The notes under the pieces are model-generated. The model was not told the DNA's origin, searched no databases, and saw nothing but the letters and a program-made list of their open reading frames with translations. A stretch of 64,000 nt of DNA from Rebecca billardiae RCC1528 (Eukaryota; Haptophyta), in assembly GCA_965240325.2 (NCBI GenBank), contig OZ251228.1:2108001-2172000 (forward strand), given 5' to 3'. The position numbers were made by a program, and so were the translations under genes. Positions 51,134 to 61,000 of the stretch are shown here, piece after piece. Each line of letters opens with the position of its first letter. Positions within the stretch are counted from its first letter, which is position 1.

Positions 51134-52391
51134 ATGGCGGCGTACGCATGTCGCTTGCGGTGGGTGATCCTCCTTGCGTCCTTCATACACGTGCTCCCTG
51201 CTCCAAGCGCCGCACCGCTCGACGCGCTGCTGGATGACAACATTATTTTCTTCACCACGCATGCCGCTGATTTGCTCTGCCGTGGCACGAGACGCTGCCA
51301 GCGCCTCACCCGGCCACGACGGCCGTATGTGCACCTTTGAGCACGACAACATGCTCACTGCAGGTGAGTGGACCTGGGCCACCCGGGCAGAAGCGAGCGC
51401 GCTTCGCTGGCCTTGCTGCGGCATGACTGATCCTCGCAATCAGTGGGATCCGGGCTGTCCCGCAGGGAGAGTGGTGGCGAACCCCACGAGGACGGGCACA
51501 CTGGCCGGAGTTGGCGCCCGCGGATGCCAGTGCCCTCGACCACCACTCGACAGGACCCTCGTGTGGCGCCCAAAGCGCTGCGCCGTGCACGAGTGGGACG
51601 CGCGTGTGTTTTGCGAGCGGGCGATGCCGGCGGATGGCAGCGGCATGCTGCTCATTGGTGACTCCCTCATGCAGCAGGCTGCTGCAGCACTCATGAACGT
51701 GCTCGCGATCGCACGAGCAAACTGCTCCGCGCGTGTCCGCTACGCCTCGTCGGATACGCTCGTCAAGCGCAATTTTGGGCGCAACAATCGTGGTGCACAT
51801 TGGCTCGATCACGTTCGGCGCGAGCTGCCCGGAATCGCCGTGCTGAGCGCTGGCGCGCACTTGCGCGCGCACCCCGGGGCGAGCATGCTGGAGGTGCTCC
51901 AGGACGTGCAGCGCGCGGCGGGATCGGCCGGCCTTCCGCCCGATCTAGCTGCGCGCTACCGGGAGCATAACCGCTCGCTTAGGGTCCTATGGAAGACCCA
52001 GCAGTACGGTGGCTGCGCTGGACGCGCGCTCGCGCCTGCGCTCCGCCGCGGTGGGCGCAGTGGTAAGGAGCTGTGCGTCAACATCACTCGGAACATGAGT
52101 AGCGTCCACTATCTCGCCGGTGGCTACAACTGGGATTGGTTCGAGCGCTTCGACGATGCAGCCCTGCGGCTGCTGCCCCCCGCAGGCGTCGTTCCAATCG
52201 ACTTGCGCATGAACCGGCTGCGACCCGACGCCCACGTGTCGACCACCAACGACTGCTTGCACTCGTGCCTCAAGTCAGGCGTGCTCAGCTCGACGTTTCC
52301 ACGCATGCTGCAGCACGTGCTGCTGATGCAGGCTGCGCACACTGACACACCGACGATGATTGAGGCTACGACGACTGATAGCACTGAGTGA
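51134..52391 (+). CDS. PC-esterase/TBL-like (SGNH superfamily) secreted protein; N-terminal join unresolved
   Basis: The main frame runs to TGA 52389-52391. It contains MLLIGDSLMQQAAAALMN (GDS nucleophile block, about 51645) and TTNDCLHSCLKSGVLSSTF (about 52240), matching the D-C-x-H-x-C-L-P motif of PMR5/trichome-birefringence-like O-acyltransferases. The preceding CTFEHDNMLTAGEWTW resembles the Cys-rich TBL N-domain. The only good signal peptide (MAAYACRLRWVILLASFIHV, ATG 51134) is in another frame, so a splice or an indel between about 51160 and 51330 must connect them. No canonical intron fitted both phases, so a sequencing error or pseudogenisation is possible. The family acetylates or deacetylates cell-wall glycans in the Golgi. 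Confidence 0.65.
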
Positions 52392-52874
52392 CGACGCAGC
52401 AGCATCGTCAGTGCTGAATCATCGTCATAGTCAGTCTGACGCGGCGGTACCTGCTACTACGCTAGTGCTTCCGGTTCGTCTAACTCACTTACTAACTGTC
52501 ACCGCGTGAGAATCACTGCTGTACGTAGTCGTATAGTAATTAACCGCGCGACTACGATTATTATTCGCGCGTCGTCCGGCACTCGGCAGCGCGCAGATCG
52601 TACGATACTCGATAGGTAGCGCGCGCTGCCGGCGGCATGATATATGAACCCCGCCGCCAGATATTATTTATTGGCAGTCATCTCTGAGACCCTACCTCAG
52701 TCATCTCTGAGACTCCTACCTAATCCCCCGTCATTCGTCAAGCCTCGACACTTCTGAGTGACTTCACTTGACGGTGCCTGCTGTGTCGATGGCTGAGCCT
52801 GATGCGCCCGACGACGTCGACCACGACGTCGGGCCACGCGCGGCCAGGGGTGGTGGCAGCGCGAGCCGCGAGGC
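52392..52874. other. Convergent 3' spacer
   Basis: AT-richer sequence between the PC-esterase stop and the S28 peptidase stop. It includes a dispersed TACGTAGTCGTATAGT motif (52519, also near 37100) and a short direct repeat TCATCTCTGAGAC (52678 and 52701). No gene recognised. Confidence 0.5.
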
Positions 52875-54287
52875 TCAGGCTGATGGCAACAGCCACTCGC
52901 GCATGAGTGCAAGCTCCTGCTGGCGAGCGGCGCGCATCGACTCGCTGTCCCCCGCCTCCGGCCACGGGTTGGGCGTCGAGCCCAGGTCTGAGTGGTGCGA
53001 GCCGTCGGGGATGTTGATGGCCACGATCGTCTCCGACACGTTGCGCGTGACGGACTGCGCCGACCACGGGTCGAGGAGGCCGTTCGAGAAGACGACGCGC
53101 GAGGTGAGCCGGCCGAGCGCGCCCACGCCGTCCGCCATCCCCATCGACTCTGGCAGCCAGCGGAAGCGCGCCGTCGCGTTGTACTGCTTGAGGCAGAAGC
53201 GCGAGACGTCGTCCGCGCGCCACTCGCGCGGCGGGAACATGTCCGTCACGTTGTTCGCCGAGATCGGGTGCAGCACCTCTGAGCACGCGAGGTACCCCCA
53301 GCCGTCAGCGGCAGGGCGGCGCACGCCCGCGCGCTGTGGCCGCGGCGCCGCCAGGGTGGGCGGCGCGCGCGGCTCCGAGTATCTGAGGGGCAGGCAGCTG
53401 CCATCGGGGGGCAGGACGAGGGGCGCGAGCGCACCCACGCCCTCGCCGATCCTGCGGCACGCCTCCACCACCGGCGAGCGCCTCAGCGGGTACGCTGCCT
53501 CCGCCATCGTCGCCAGCTTGGCGCTGAGCACGTCTGCAAGGTGAGGCGCTGCGCCCGCGCCCGCGGGCGCGCACAGCCGGAACGCGCTGGTGAGCTCGGC
53601 GAGGGGCGCGCCGAGCATCGCGCCGAAGCCTCGGCGCACGCGCGCCGAGCAGCCCGGCGCCTGCTTGTCAAACGTCGCCGTCGCCACGCGGTACCAGCCG
53701 TACGGGTCGCACAGCCCCACGTAGCCGAGGACGGGCGCGGACGCGGCGAGCGCTGCGTCGACGGCGCTCGGGTACTTGAGGCGGAGGAAGAAGGCGAGCG
53801 TGCCGGCGAGGGAGCCGCCGACGGCGAGCACGCGCGAGCTCTCGGCGTGGTACGCGCGCTTCACCCCGCGCACGAGCGCCGCGTAGTCCGCGAGCGTCTG
53901 CTCGATCGAGAGGAGACCCAGCCGGTCCGCGCGCGGCTCGAACGACTCCGTGTCGCCAAACGGCGCGCTGCGGCCAAAGTAGCGCATCTCGGCGAAGACC
54001 ATGAGCGCACCGAGCTCGCGGGCCATCTCGATCACCCAGCCCGAGTGCGAGAACACCGAGTCGATGCCGTTGCCCTCCGCGCCGCAGTAGAAGACGATCG
54101 GCCACGGTGGCCCGCGCCACCACGTCGCGTTCACCAGGTAGCGCTCGGCGTACGTCGCGTGGCTCTCGGCGTTGAAGTGATCCACTTGCTGCGTGAAGGT
54201 CTCCGCGATGTAGTACGGCGGGATGGGCTTGGGCCACGGCTCGACACCGAGGAGCGCCGAGGTGAGCGCGAGGAGCACGGGCGCCAT
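52875..54287 (-). CDS. S28 serine carboxypeptidase (lysosomal Pro-X carboxypeptidase/DPP2 type)
   Basis: Intronless, 470 residues from ATG 54287; an upstream in-frame ATG (54413) lacks a signal and is less likely. The leader MAPVLLALTSALLGVEPWPK is a signal peptide. The mature N-terminus has FTQQVDHFN and PIVFYCGAEGN, hallmark S28 blocks, followed by EMRYFGRSAPFGD. The catalytic triad is Ser159 in VGGSLAGTLAF (the family usually has G-G-S-Y-G-G), Asp406 in NGLLDPWS and His431/432 in DGSHHSDL. Four Asn-x-Ser/Thr sites fit a glycosylated lumenal enzyme. It would remove residues after proline in an acidic compartment. Residues about 335-365 carry an Arg/Pro/Ala-rich insert that could be an unrecognised in-frame intron. 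Confidence 0.88.
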   Translation of the reverse strand: MAPVLLALTSALLGVEPWPKPIPPYYIAETFTQQVDHFNAESHATYAERYLVNATWWRGPPWPIVFYCGAEGNGIDSVFSHSGWVIEMARELGALMVFAEMRYFGRSAPFGDTESFEPRADRLGLLSIEQTLADYAALVRGVKRAYHAESSRVLAVGGSLAGTLAFFLRLKYPSAVDAALAASAPVLGYVGLCDPYGWYRVATATFDKQAPGCSARVRRGFGAMLGAPLAELTSAFRLCAPAGAGAAPHLADVLSAKLATMAEAAYPLRRSPVVEACRRIGEGVGALAPLVLPPDGSCLPLRYSEPRAPPTLAAPRPQRAGVRRPAADGWGYLACSEVLHPISANNVTDMFPPREWRADDVSRFCLKQYNATARFRWLPESMGMADGVGALGRLTSRVVFSNGLLDPWSAQSVTRNVSETIVAINIPDGSHHSDLGSTPNPWPEAGDSESMRAARQQELALMREWLLPSA

Positions 54288-54934
54288 CGCAAACGCCGGT
54301 CGTGACTGGCAGCACGGTTTCGGCCGGACGGGCCCGGGCCCGGGCGGAGTGCCGGAGTGTTTCCGAGCGAGATCCGAGATGCAAGGATTACGATGGCGGC
54401 CGGCGGCCGGCACGATGACGATGACGATGGTGCCCGGCTGATCGAACTTGGTCGACGATGCCCAAGGCTTCGACGTCGATCCAAGGTCGTGATGTGATGG
54501 CGTGGCGCATCATTAGCTCACTCTCCGGTCTGGTGAGGCCAGCCGCGATTACTGTCGCGCCGCGGCTCACGCGACGCAGTGTATCACGGTATGGCCGTAC
54601 TGCCGGCCGCCGCCGCGGCCGCCGGCACGAGACACGAGTCACCGTCGGTGAGTGGCCTCATTGCCTGGTCCGCGTGGCCACCTCACACCTGGTGAGTGGC
54701 GTGACATTGACGCGCGCCGTATCCCCCCCCGCGATATGAGAAAAAACCCGATTCCAGCCTGTCTCGAGAGTCGAGCTGCAGCGTCCGCCTCCGGTCCGCG
54801 CGCCTTCAGGCTTCACACCGGCAGGCGTGTCGCAGAAGACTCAGGCAGGACCTGAAAGTGGAGAGGCGCAGTGCCGTCCCACACGCGCTGCTACACCCCG
54901 GCGGCAGCGCTCACGGCTCTGGGTGAGCGCGTCC
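54288..54934. other. Intergenic region upstream of the S28 peptidase gene
   Basis: Contains the promoter of the reverse-strand peptidase and the 3' flank of the giant channel gene. No repeat or additional gene recognised apart from the palindrome that begins at 54935. Confidence 0.5.
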
Positions 54935-55074
54935 GGCGTGAGCGCGTCGGCGCCCCAGACGGGCGCGCGGACGACAGGGCGCCCGACGCCGCACAGAGCC
55001 TCACTCGGTGTGCTCTGCGGCGCCGGGCGCCCCATCGTCCGCGTACTCGTCTGGGGCGCCGACGCGCTCACGCC
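54935..55074. repeat. Palindrome centred on the channel gene's stop codon
   Basis: A 27-bp perfect inverted repeat (54935-54961, GGCGTGAGCGCGTCGGCGCC...; 55048-55074) encloses an imperfect inner stem (GCGCGGAC/GTCCGCGT and GCCGCACAGAGC/GCTCTGCGGC). The centre is about 55004; the reverse-strand TGA stop is 55001-55003. The mRNA could therefore fold its last about 24 codons onto the start of its 3' UTR. Confidence 0.8.
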
Positions 55075-58000
55075 GGCCCGACACATCGGGCTCATCCGCG
55101 CCATCCGCGGCAGCATGGCTGCCGTCCTCGCCCTCGCCCTCGGTGGCGGGCGCCGCAGAGCTGGGCTCGGGGGCTGCAGCCCAGTCGTGGGGCTCGAGTG
55201 CCGCCGAGCGCGCCTGCTGCGCGCGCGCGCCGCCCGTCAGCAGCAGCATCTCAAGGGACGGCCCGGGCACCGGGACAGAGCCGCGCCGCGCCTCTGCGCC
55301 TCGCTCGGCCTCGAGCTCCGGCTCCGCGCCGCCCTGCTGCTCTGGCAGCGCGATCGTGCGGTTCTGCTGCGCGTTCGCCTGCTGCAGCTCGGAGGCGAAG
55401 GTCGTGTCGAGCACCCACTCGAACGTGGAGCGCACGCCCTCCTGTAGCTGCACCAGCAGCGGCACCTGCGCCGCGGGGCGGGCGGGGCGGGGGCGGAGGC
55501 GAGGGCGGGGGCGGCGGCTCAGCGGCGGGTGTCGCGCGGCGCGCGAGAGAGGGGCGAGGCTGGGGTCTGCCCGGCACGCCTTGCGCCGCCGCTCGCTCGG
55601 GCCGCCGCGCGGCAGGCAGGGTGCGAGCAGCCGAGCTGCCCCCCCCGGCGGCGCCTGCGCGCGCGCACCTGCAGCCGCTTGAAGCTCTGCTCCATGTCGT
55701 ACACCGACGTGTATGCGTATGTCTCGAGGTCGGCCTCCCACTGCACGAGCGTGAGCTGGATCTCGGTCTTGCACTTGAGGTACCGCCCCTGGTGCGCGCG
55801 CGCGTAGTCCTTGAGCTCCGCCCAGAAGCGCGGCTGCACGTCCGAGATCACCTCCCCCTGGCGGCACGCGCGTGCGCACCGCGGCGGCGGGGGCGGCGGC
55901 GAGTAAGGGCGGAGGTGCGCGGGCGGATCGCGCGCGCGCGGTGCGCGCGTGAGCCTCGCGCGCCGCACACCTGCTCGGCCTCCAGCTTGAGCATCTGGTC
56001 GAGCCGCTTGCGCATGCGCCGCGCGCTGTGCGCCTCTGCGCGTATCCACTCACGCATTGACTCGATGGCGGCGAGCATGCGCTGCGCACGCGGTCGGCGC
56101 GGCGCGGGTGGCGGCGCGGGTCGGGTCGGGGCTGCGGTCAGGCGGCGGCGCGCGCGGCGCGCGGCGCTTGAGCCCGCGGCGGGAGCCAGCTGCGCGCCGC
56201 GCGCGCGCGCGCACCGCCTGGTCGGCCACCTTGCCCGCCTGCGCCGCCTGCCGCTCGTCCTCGTCATCTCGTACAATCTCGTGCACGAACGAGCTGCCGT
56301 CGTCCACGTGGTCTCCGCGCACGCCGCCCGCCGTCTCGATCAGCATGCGCACGACCGCGTGGCCGTGCCGCGTCGCGTCGTCGAGCGGCGTGTACCTGTA
56401 CCGGTCCTGCGCGTTCACCTCGATGTCCGGGAGGTGGAGCAGGTAGTCGGTGGCGGCGAGCCGGCCGTTGGACGCGGCGAGGTGCAGCGCGGTGCGCGCG
56501 TCATAGTCGGCCGAGTTGACCGCCAGCTGGTGTCGCACCAGCTTCTGCAGCGCGACGACGTCGTTGGCGGCGGCGGCGGCGCAGAAGGCGCCCGCCACGT
56601 CGAAGCGGCCCATCTCGCCGCCCGCGCCGAGCAGCAGCTCGGAGCACTCGTCGCGCTCGTGCGTGAAGGACTCCTGCAGCGGCGTGTGCCCCCAGCGGTC
56701 CTGCGCGTTCACGTCCGCCTTCGCCTCGAGCAGCAGCCGCACGTTGTCCGCGTGCCCCTCGGCCGCGGCGAGGTGGAGCGCGGTGCGCGAGTCGTAGTCG
56801 GCGGCGCTCGGCTCGCACTGAAACTCGAGCAGGTGGCGGATCTGCTCCGCGCCCTCCGCCGAGGCGGCGGCGGAGCACAGCCGCTCGGCGACGTCGGCGA
56901 TGCCGAGCTCGGCGCCGCGCGCGTACAGCAGCCGCGCGGCGTCGAGCCGCTTGTGCCGCAGCGCGTCCGCCAGCGGCGTGCCGTCGTACCGGTCGCGCAC
57001 GTTCACGTCCGCGTTGAGCGCGATCAGCAGCTCGATGGCGGGCACGTGGCCCTCGCTCGCCGCGAGGTGGATCGGGCGGCGCTTGTCGTAGTCGCCGTTG
57101 TTCAGGTCGAGCTTGGCGGAGGCGGCGATGCGCTGGATGGCGCTCACGTCGCCCTTGTGCGCCGCGTCGCACAGCTTGACCACGTGCGAGTTGCGCCGCT
57201 GCTCCTTGGCGTCGGCGATGGTGGAGGTGATGCGCGACATCGCGTCCTGCTGCTCGTGCGACTTGCGCGACACCGCCTCGGACGCGACGTCGCCCGAGGA
57301 GAGCCCAGTGGACGACTGGCCGCGCGAGACGCCGGAGACGCCCGAGCGCGCGGAGAAGGCGCCGCTCGTGTCGTACAGATCGACGCAGTTGGTCATCACC
57401 GCGTCCTCCTGCTCGGGGAAGAGCTTGAGCAGCAGCCGGTAGTCCTCCTGCGAGAGGGCGTACACCTTGGCCTCGCCGTCCGCCGACACCTTGGCCGAGT
57501 TGTGGTGCCGCAGCTTGAAGACGAACGAGAGCTCGCCCGCGGTGTTGCCCGCGGTGCACCACTTCACCACCTCGGTGCCGCCCTCCTCCAGCGTGTCGAA
57601 CACCTCGACCGCGCCCGCCGCCACGACAAAGAGCTGCTTGGACACGTCGTTGGTGCGGAACAGGAGCGTCTCCGGCTCGAGCGCCTGCTCGCGCAGCATC
57701 GACGAGCAGCGGTCGAGGAACGCCTCGGCGCAGCCCGCGACGAGCGGCACCTCCTCGAGCAGCGCGCGGTTGGTGTACCGGCAGATCTCGATCTGGAGCG
57801 AAAGCGGCAGCGCGTTGTAGATCTCCTCGTCCGACACGTGCGACAGCGACGACTTGTCCTCGAGCCGCGCGGCGAAGAAGGCGTCGATCTCGGCGCGCAG
57901 CTCGAGCGGCACGCGCGAGTGCGCGAGGTACGCCTGCACCTGCGTGCGCTGCCCGCGCTTCGAGACGATCTCGTCGTCCTGCTTCATCACGAGGTTGGAG

Positions 58001-61000
58001 ATCTCGCCGACGGCCCACGCGTACACCGTCAGGTTGGCGAGCAGGAACACGATGATCGTCACCACCTCCGCGTGGTTGGAGGGCGGCTGCACCAGCCCGA
58101 GCGTCGTGATCACGCTCTGCTCAAAGTAGAGCGAGGTCAGGTACTGCTCGAGCAGCGCGGACGCGCCCGACGAGGCGGAGTCCGGGAGCGGCACGCCGCC
58201 CACCGCCTCGACGTGCGCGTAGTACGCCGCGGGCCAGCGGTGCGCCGGGTCGTCCAGCCGCGCGGGCACCGACCGCCCCTCGAGCGCGATCGGGTGGCCG
58301 AGCAGGTTCCACACGCACGTGCCGACGTGCGCGCACGCGACGTACACGACCATCTTGGTCGCGAGGCCGAGGAGCAGGCTGTCGCTCGTGATCGAGCGGC
58401 ACCAGCGCGCGTACGCGTGCAGCAGGTCGCGCGCGGCGACGAGCCGGAGCAGCCGCGTGCACGCGACCGCGTACGGCTGCGCGCCTAGCGCGGCCAGGAA
58501 GTGATCCTGCGGCATCGCCGCGATCAGGTCGACCAAAAAGTCGGTCGCGAGGTAGTGCTTGCGCACCTTGCGCGCGCTGTACACGGTGACGGACTTGGCG
58601 TTCACGTACGAAGTGTTGAAGCCGACGGCCATCTTGAGCAGGTACAGCAGGTCGCACGCAATCTCGACAGCCGGCCACCACGCCAGCCTCGACACCTCGG
58701 CAAAGAAGCACAGCTTGACGGGCACCATCAGCGCGTTCCACAGCGTCGCGCACAGCACCGCGGCGCGCAGCCGGCGGTACGTGGCGGAGGTGTGCGGCAG
58801 CACGTGCCACGGCCGCTCCGAGGCGCCGCCGCGCCGCGCCGCGCCGCGCGCGCCGCCCGGCGCGCCGCCCAGCACCGACGCGGCGTGTGCAAGCAGGCCG
58901 CGCGCGCCGCCCGCGCGCGCGGCTGCGCGCGCGCCGCTCAGCGCGCGCCGCGCGCGCCACTGCACCCGCCCCAGCCCGGAGCGCGCGCTCGCGTCCGCGC
59001 TCGCGGCCAGCTCGTCCGCGTGCGCGCGCACCGCGCGCTCCAGCCGGCCCCACGAGACGGCGGTGGCGTCGGCGCCGCCGCTGCCCGCGTCGCGCAGCTC
59101 GAGGCCGAGCGCCGCGCTCGCCCACTGCGCCGCGTCGGCCGCGCTCAGCCGCGCGCCTGAGCCCCTGCGCTGCTCTGCGCCAAAGCTGCGCCGCTCCTGC
59201 GTGCCCGAGTGCTGCTGCAGGTTGGAGAGCGTGGCGGCGAGCGCGGCGGCGTCCGCCCGCTCGGACTTGGCGCTCGGGTCGCGCGCCCACCGCGCCGCGA
59301 TGGCGTCTGCGAGCTGCACGCACAACGTCGCGCTCATCGCCGCCGCCGCGGCTCCGTTGTCCGAGCCGCCGCCTCGGCCGCCGCCGAGCGAGAGCGCGTG
59401 GAAGATGAAGCCGTGAGGGGCGCCGGCGCTGCCGCTGCCGACGCTGCCGCGGCCGTCGGCGGCCGCGTCCGCGTTGGCCAGGTCGCCCGCGCGCAGGCTG
59501 CCCCTCCGCGGCGGCAGGTGCAGCGCGAGCATCGAGCCGGAGCCGCGCCGCGCGCCGCCGCCGCCGGGCGCGCCGCCGCCCGCCGTCGCCTCCGCCTCCC
59601 GCTCCGCAATGATCCACGAGGCCGTGCCGACGTAGAACTGCGTGCGCGTGATGATGAGCGGCTGGCCCGAGCGCGAGCCGGCGCGTCGGGCGCGGCGCGG
59701 CCGGGCGGCGTACCCCATCCCCGTGCTGGAGCCGCCCTCCCCCTCCTCGGCGTCCTCGTCCTCGTCTTCGCTGCTGCCGTCCTCGTCCGCGCCGCCGAGC
59801 GTGATCGACGCCTCGGTCAGGTAGCCGAGCAGCGCGCGGATCTCCTTGGCGCCCAGCTCGCCCGCGACGCCGTGCAGGTCGCGCATGTCCGCCGCGGCGA
59901 TCGCGCCGCGCTGCCGCACGTCGAGCACGCCGAACAGCTCGCGGATCAGCCCGACCGCCGAGCAGATCAGGTCGCGCCGCCGCTCGGCGGCCGTGAGCGG
60001 CGGCGGCTGCTCGGGCATCGACGCCGGCGCGGCGGCGCGCGAGGCGCGCGGCGCCGCCGCGGCGCTGAGCCTGTTGACGAAGCGGGCCGCGACCGGGCTG
60101 CCCGTGCGCGCGGAGGCGACGGGGCTGGGCACGCCCAGCAGCGCGCCGCGCCCGGACGCGTCCTCCTTGCTTCCCCCCTCGCTCGACTCCTTTGAGCGCG
60201 ACGTCTCCGTGCCGTTGCACAGCCGACGCCACCGCTCCGGCGGCATGTGCGACGGGCCCCAGTCCGGGGTGGAGTCCTTGGAGGAGTACGCGCTGTACCG
60301 GCCGGAGCTGTCCCGCCCCGGGGCCCTGGAGCTCAGCCGCTGCACCGACGCGGGCGTGAGCGCGCCCATCAGTCGGTTGAGCGCGCGCTCGCCGCCGCCG
60401 CTGTTGCGATGCCCAGGGTGCGGCGGCGGCTGCTCATCGAACGAGGTCTGCTTCGACGGCTCGAGGGGCGTGGAGGCGAGCGAGGCCGAGGCGGAGGCGC
60501 TGCCCTCGCCGTCCGCCGGCGGGCCGCCGGGCGCGAGTGCGCGCGCCCGGCCGTGCGCCGCACCCGCCGGCGCCGCGGGCTCGGCCGCCGCCGCGCGCCT
60601 CGCGCCCTCGCGCTCCGCCTTGGCCGCGGCCGAGCCGAGCGCGGCCAGGTGCTCGACAAAGGTGGGCGAGGTGAGGAGCACCTGCCAGCCCACGTCGGCG
60701 AGCGTGGTGTGGTGCGCCGCGTCGTACTCCGCGTCGTCGTCCGACTCGTCCGCGCGCCGCGCCTCGGAGGCGGCAGTGCTCGGGCTGCCGCTGCGGCCGG
60801 GCGCGCCCACGCCGGGCACGCTGCCGCGCCGCCGGCCGTCGGCGCCGGCCTCGACCGAGCCGCGGTGCGGGCGCTCGACGGAGGATCTGCGCGTCGCCTC
60901 GCGCCGCGCGCAGATGGCGAGGAGGGACGCCTCCATGCCCGCGCCCGCGCCCGCGGGCTCGTCGCCGCTGTACTGCGCGCTCGCGAAGCGCTGCGAGCTG

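Noticed and set aside
51134-51336. A separate 67-residue secreted peptide gene starting at 51134
   Set aside because: It has a good signal peptide but then runs into the same DNA as the PC-esterase-like frame, so it is more likely that gene's first exon or the result of an indel.
54871-58488. A 1,205-codon forward ORF opposite the channel gene
   Set aside because: It is rich in Arg/Ala/His/Leu with no domain, runs antisense to exons with clear CNBD/ankyrin/channel motifs, and arises because GC-rich codons rarely give stops on the opposite strand.
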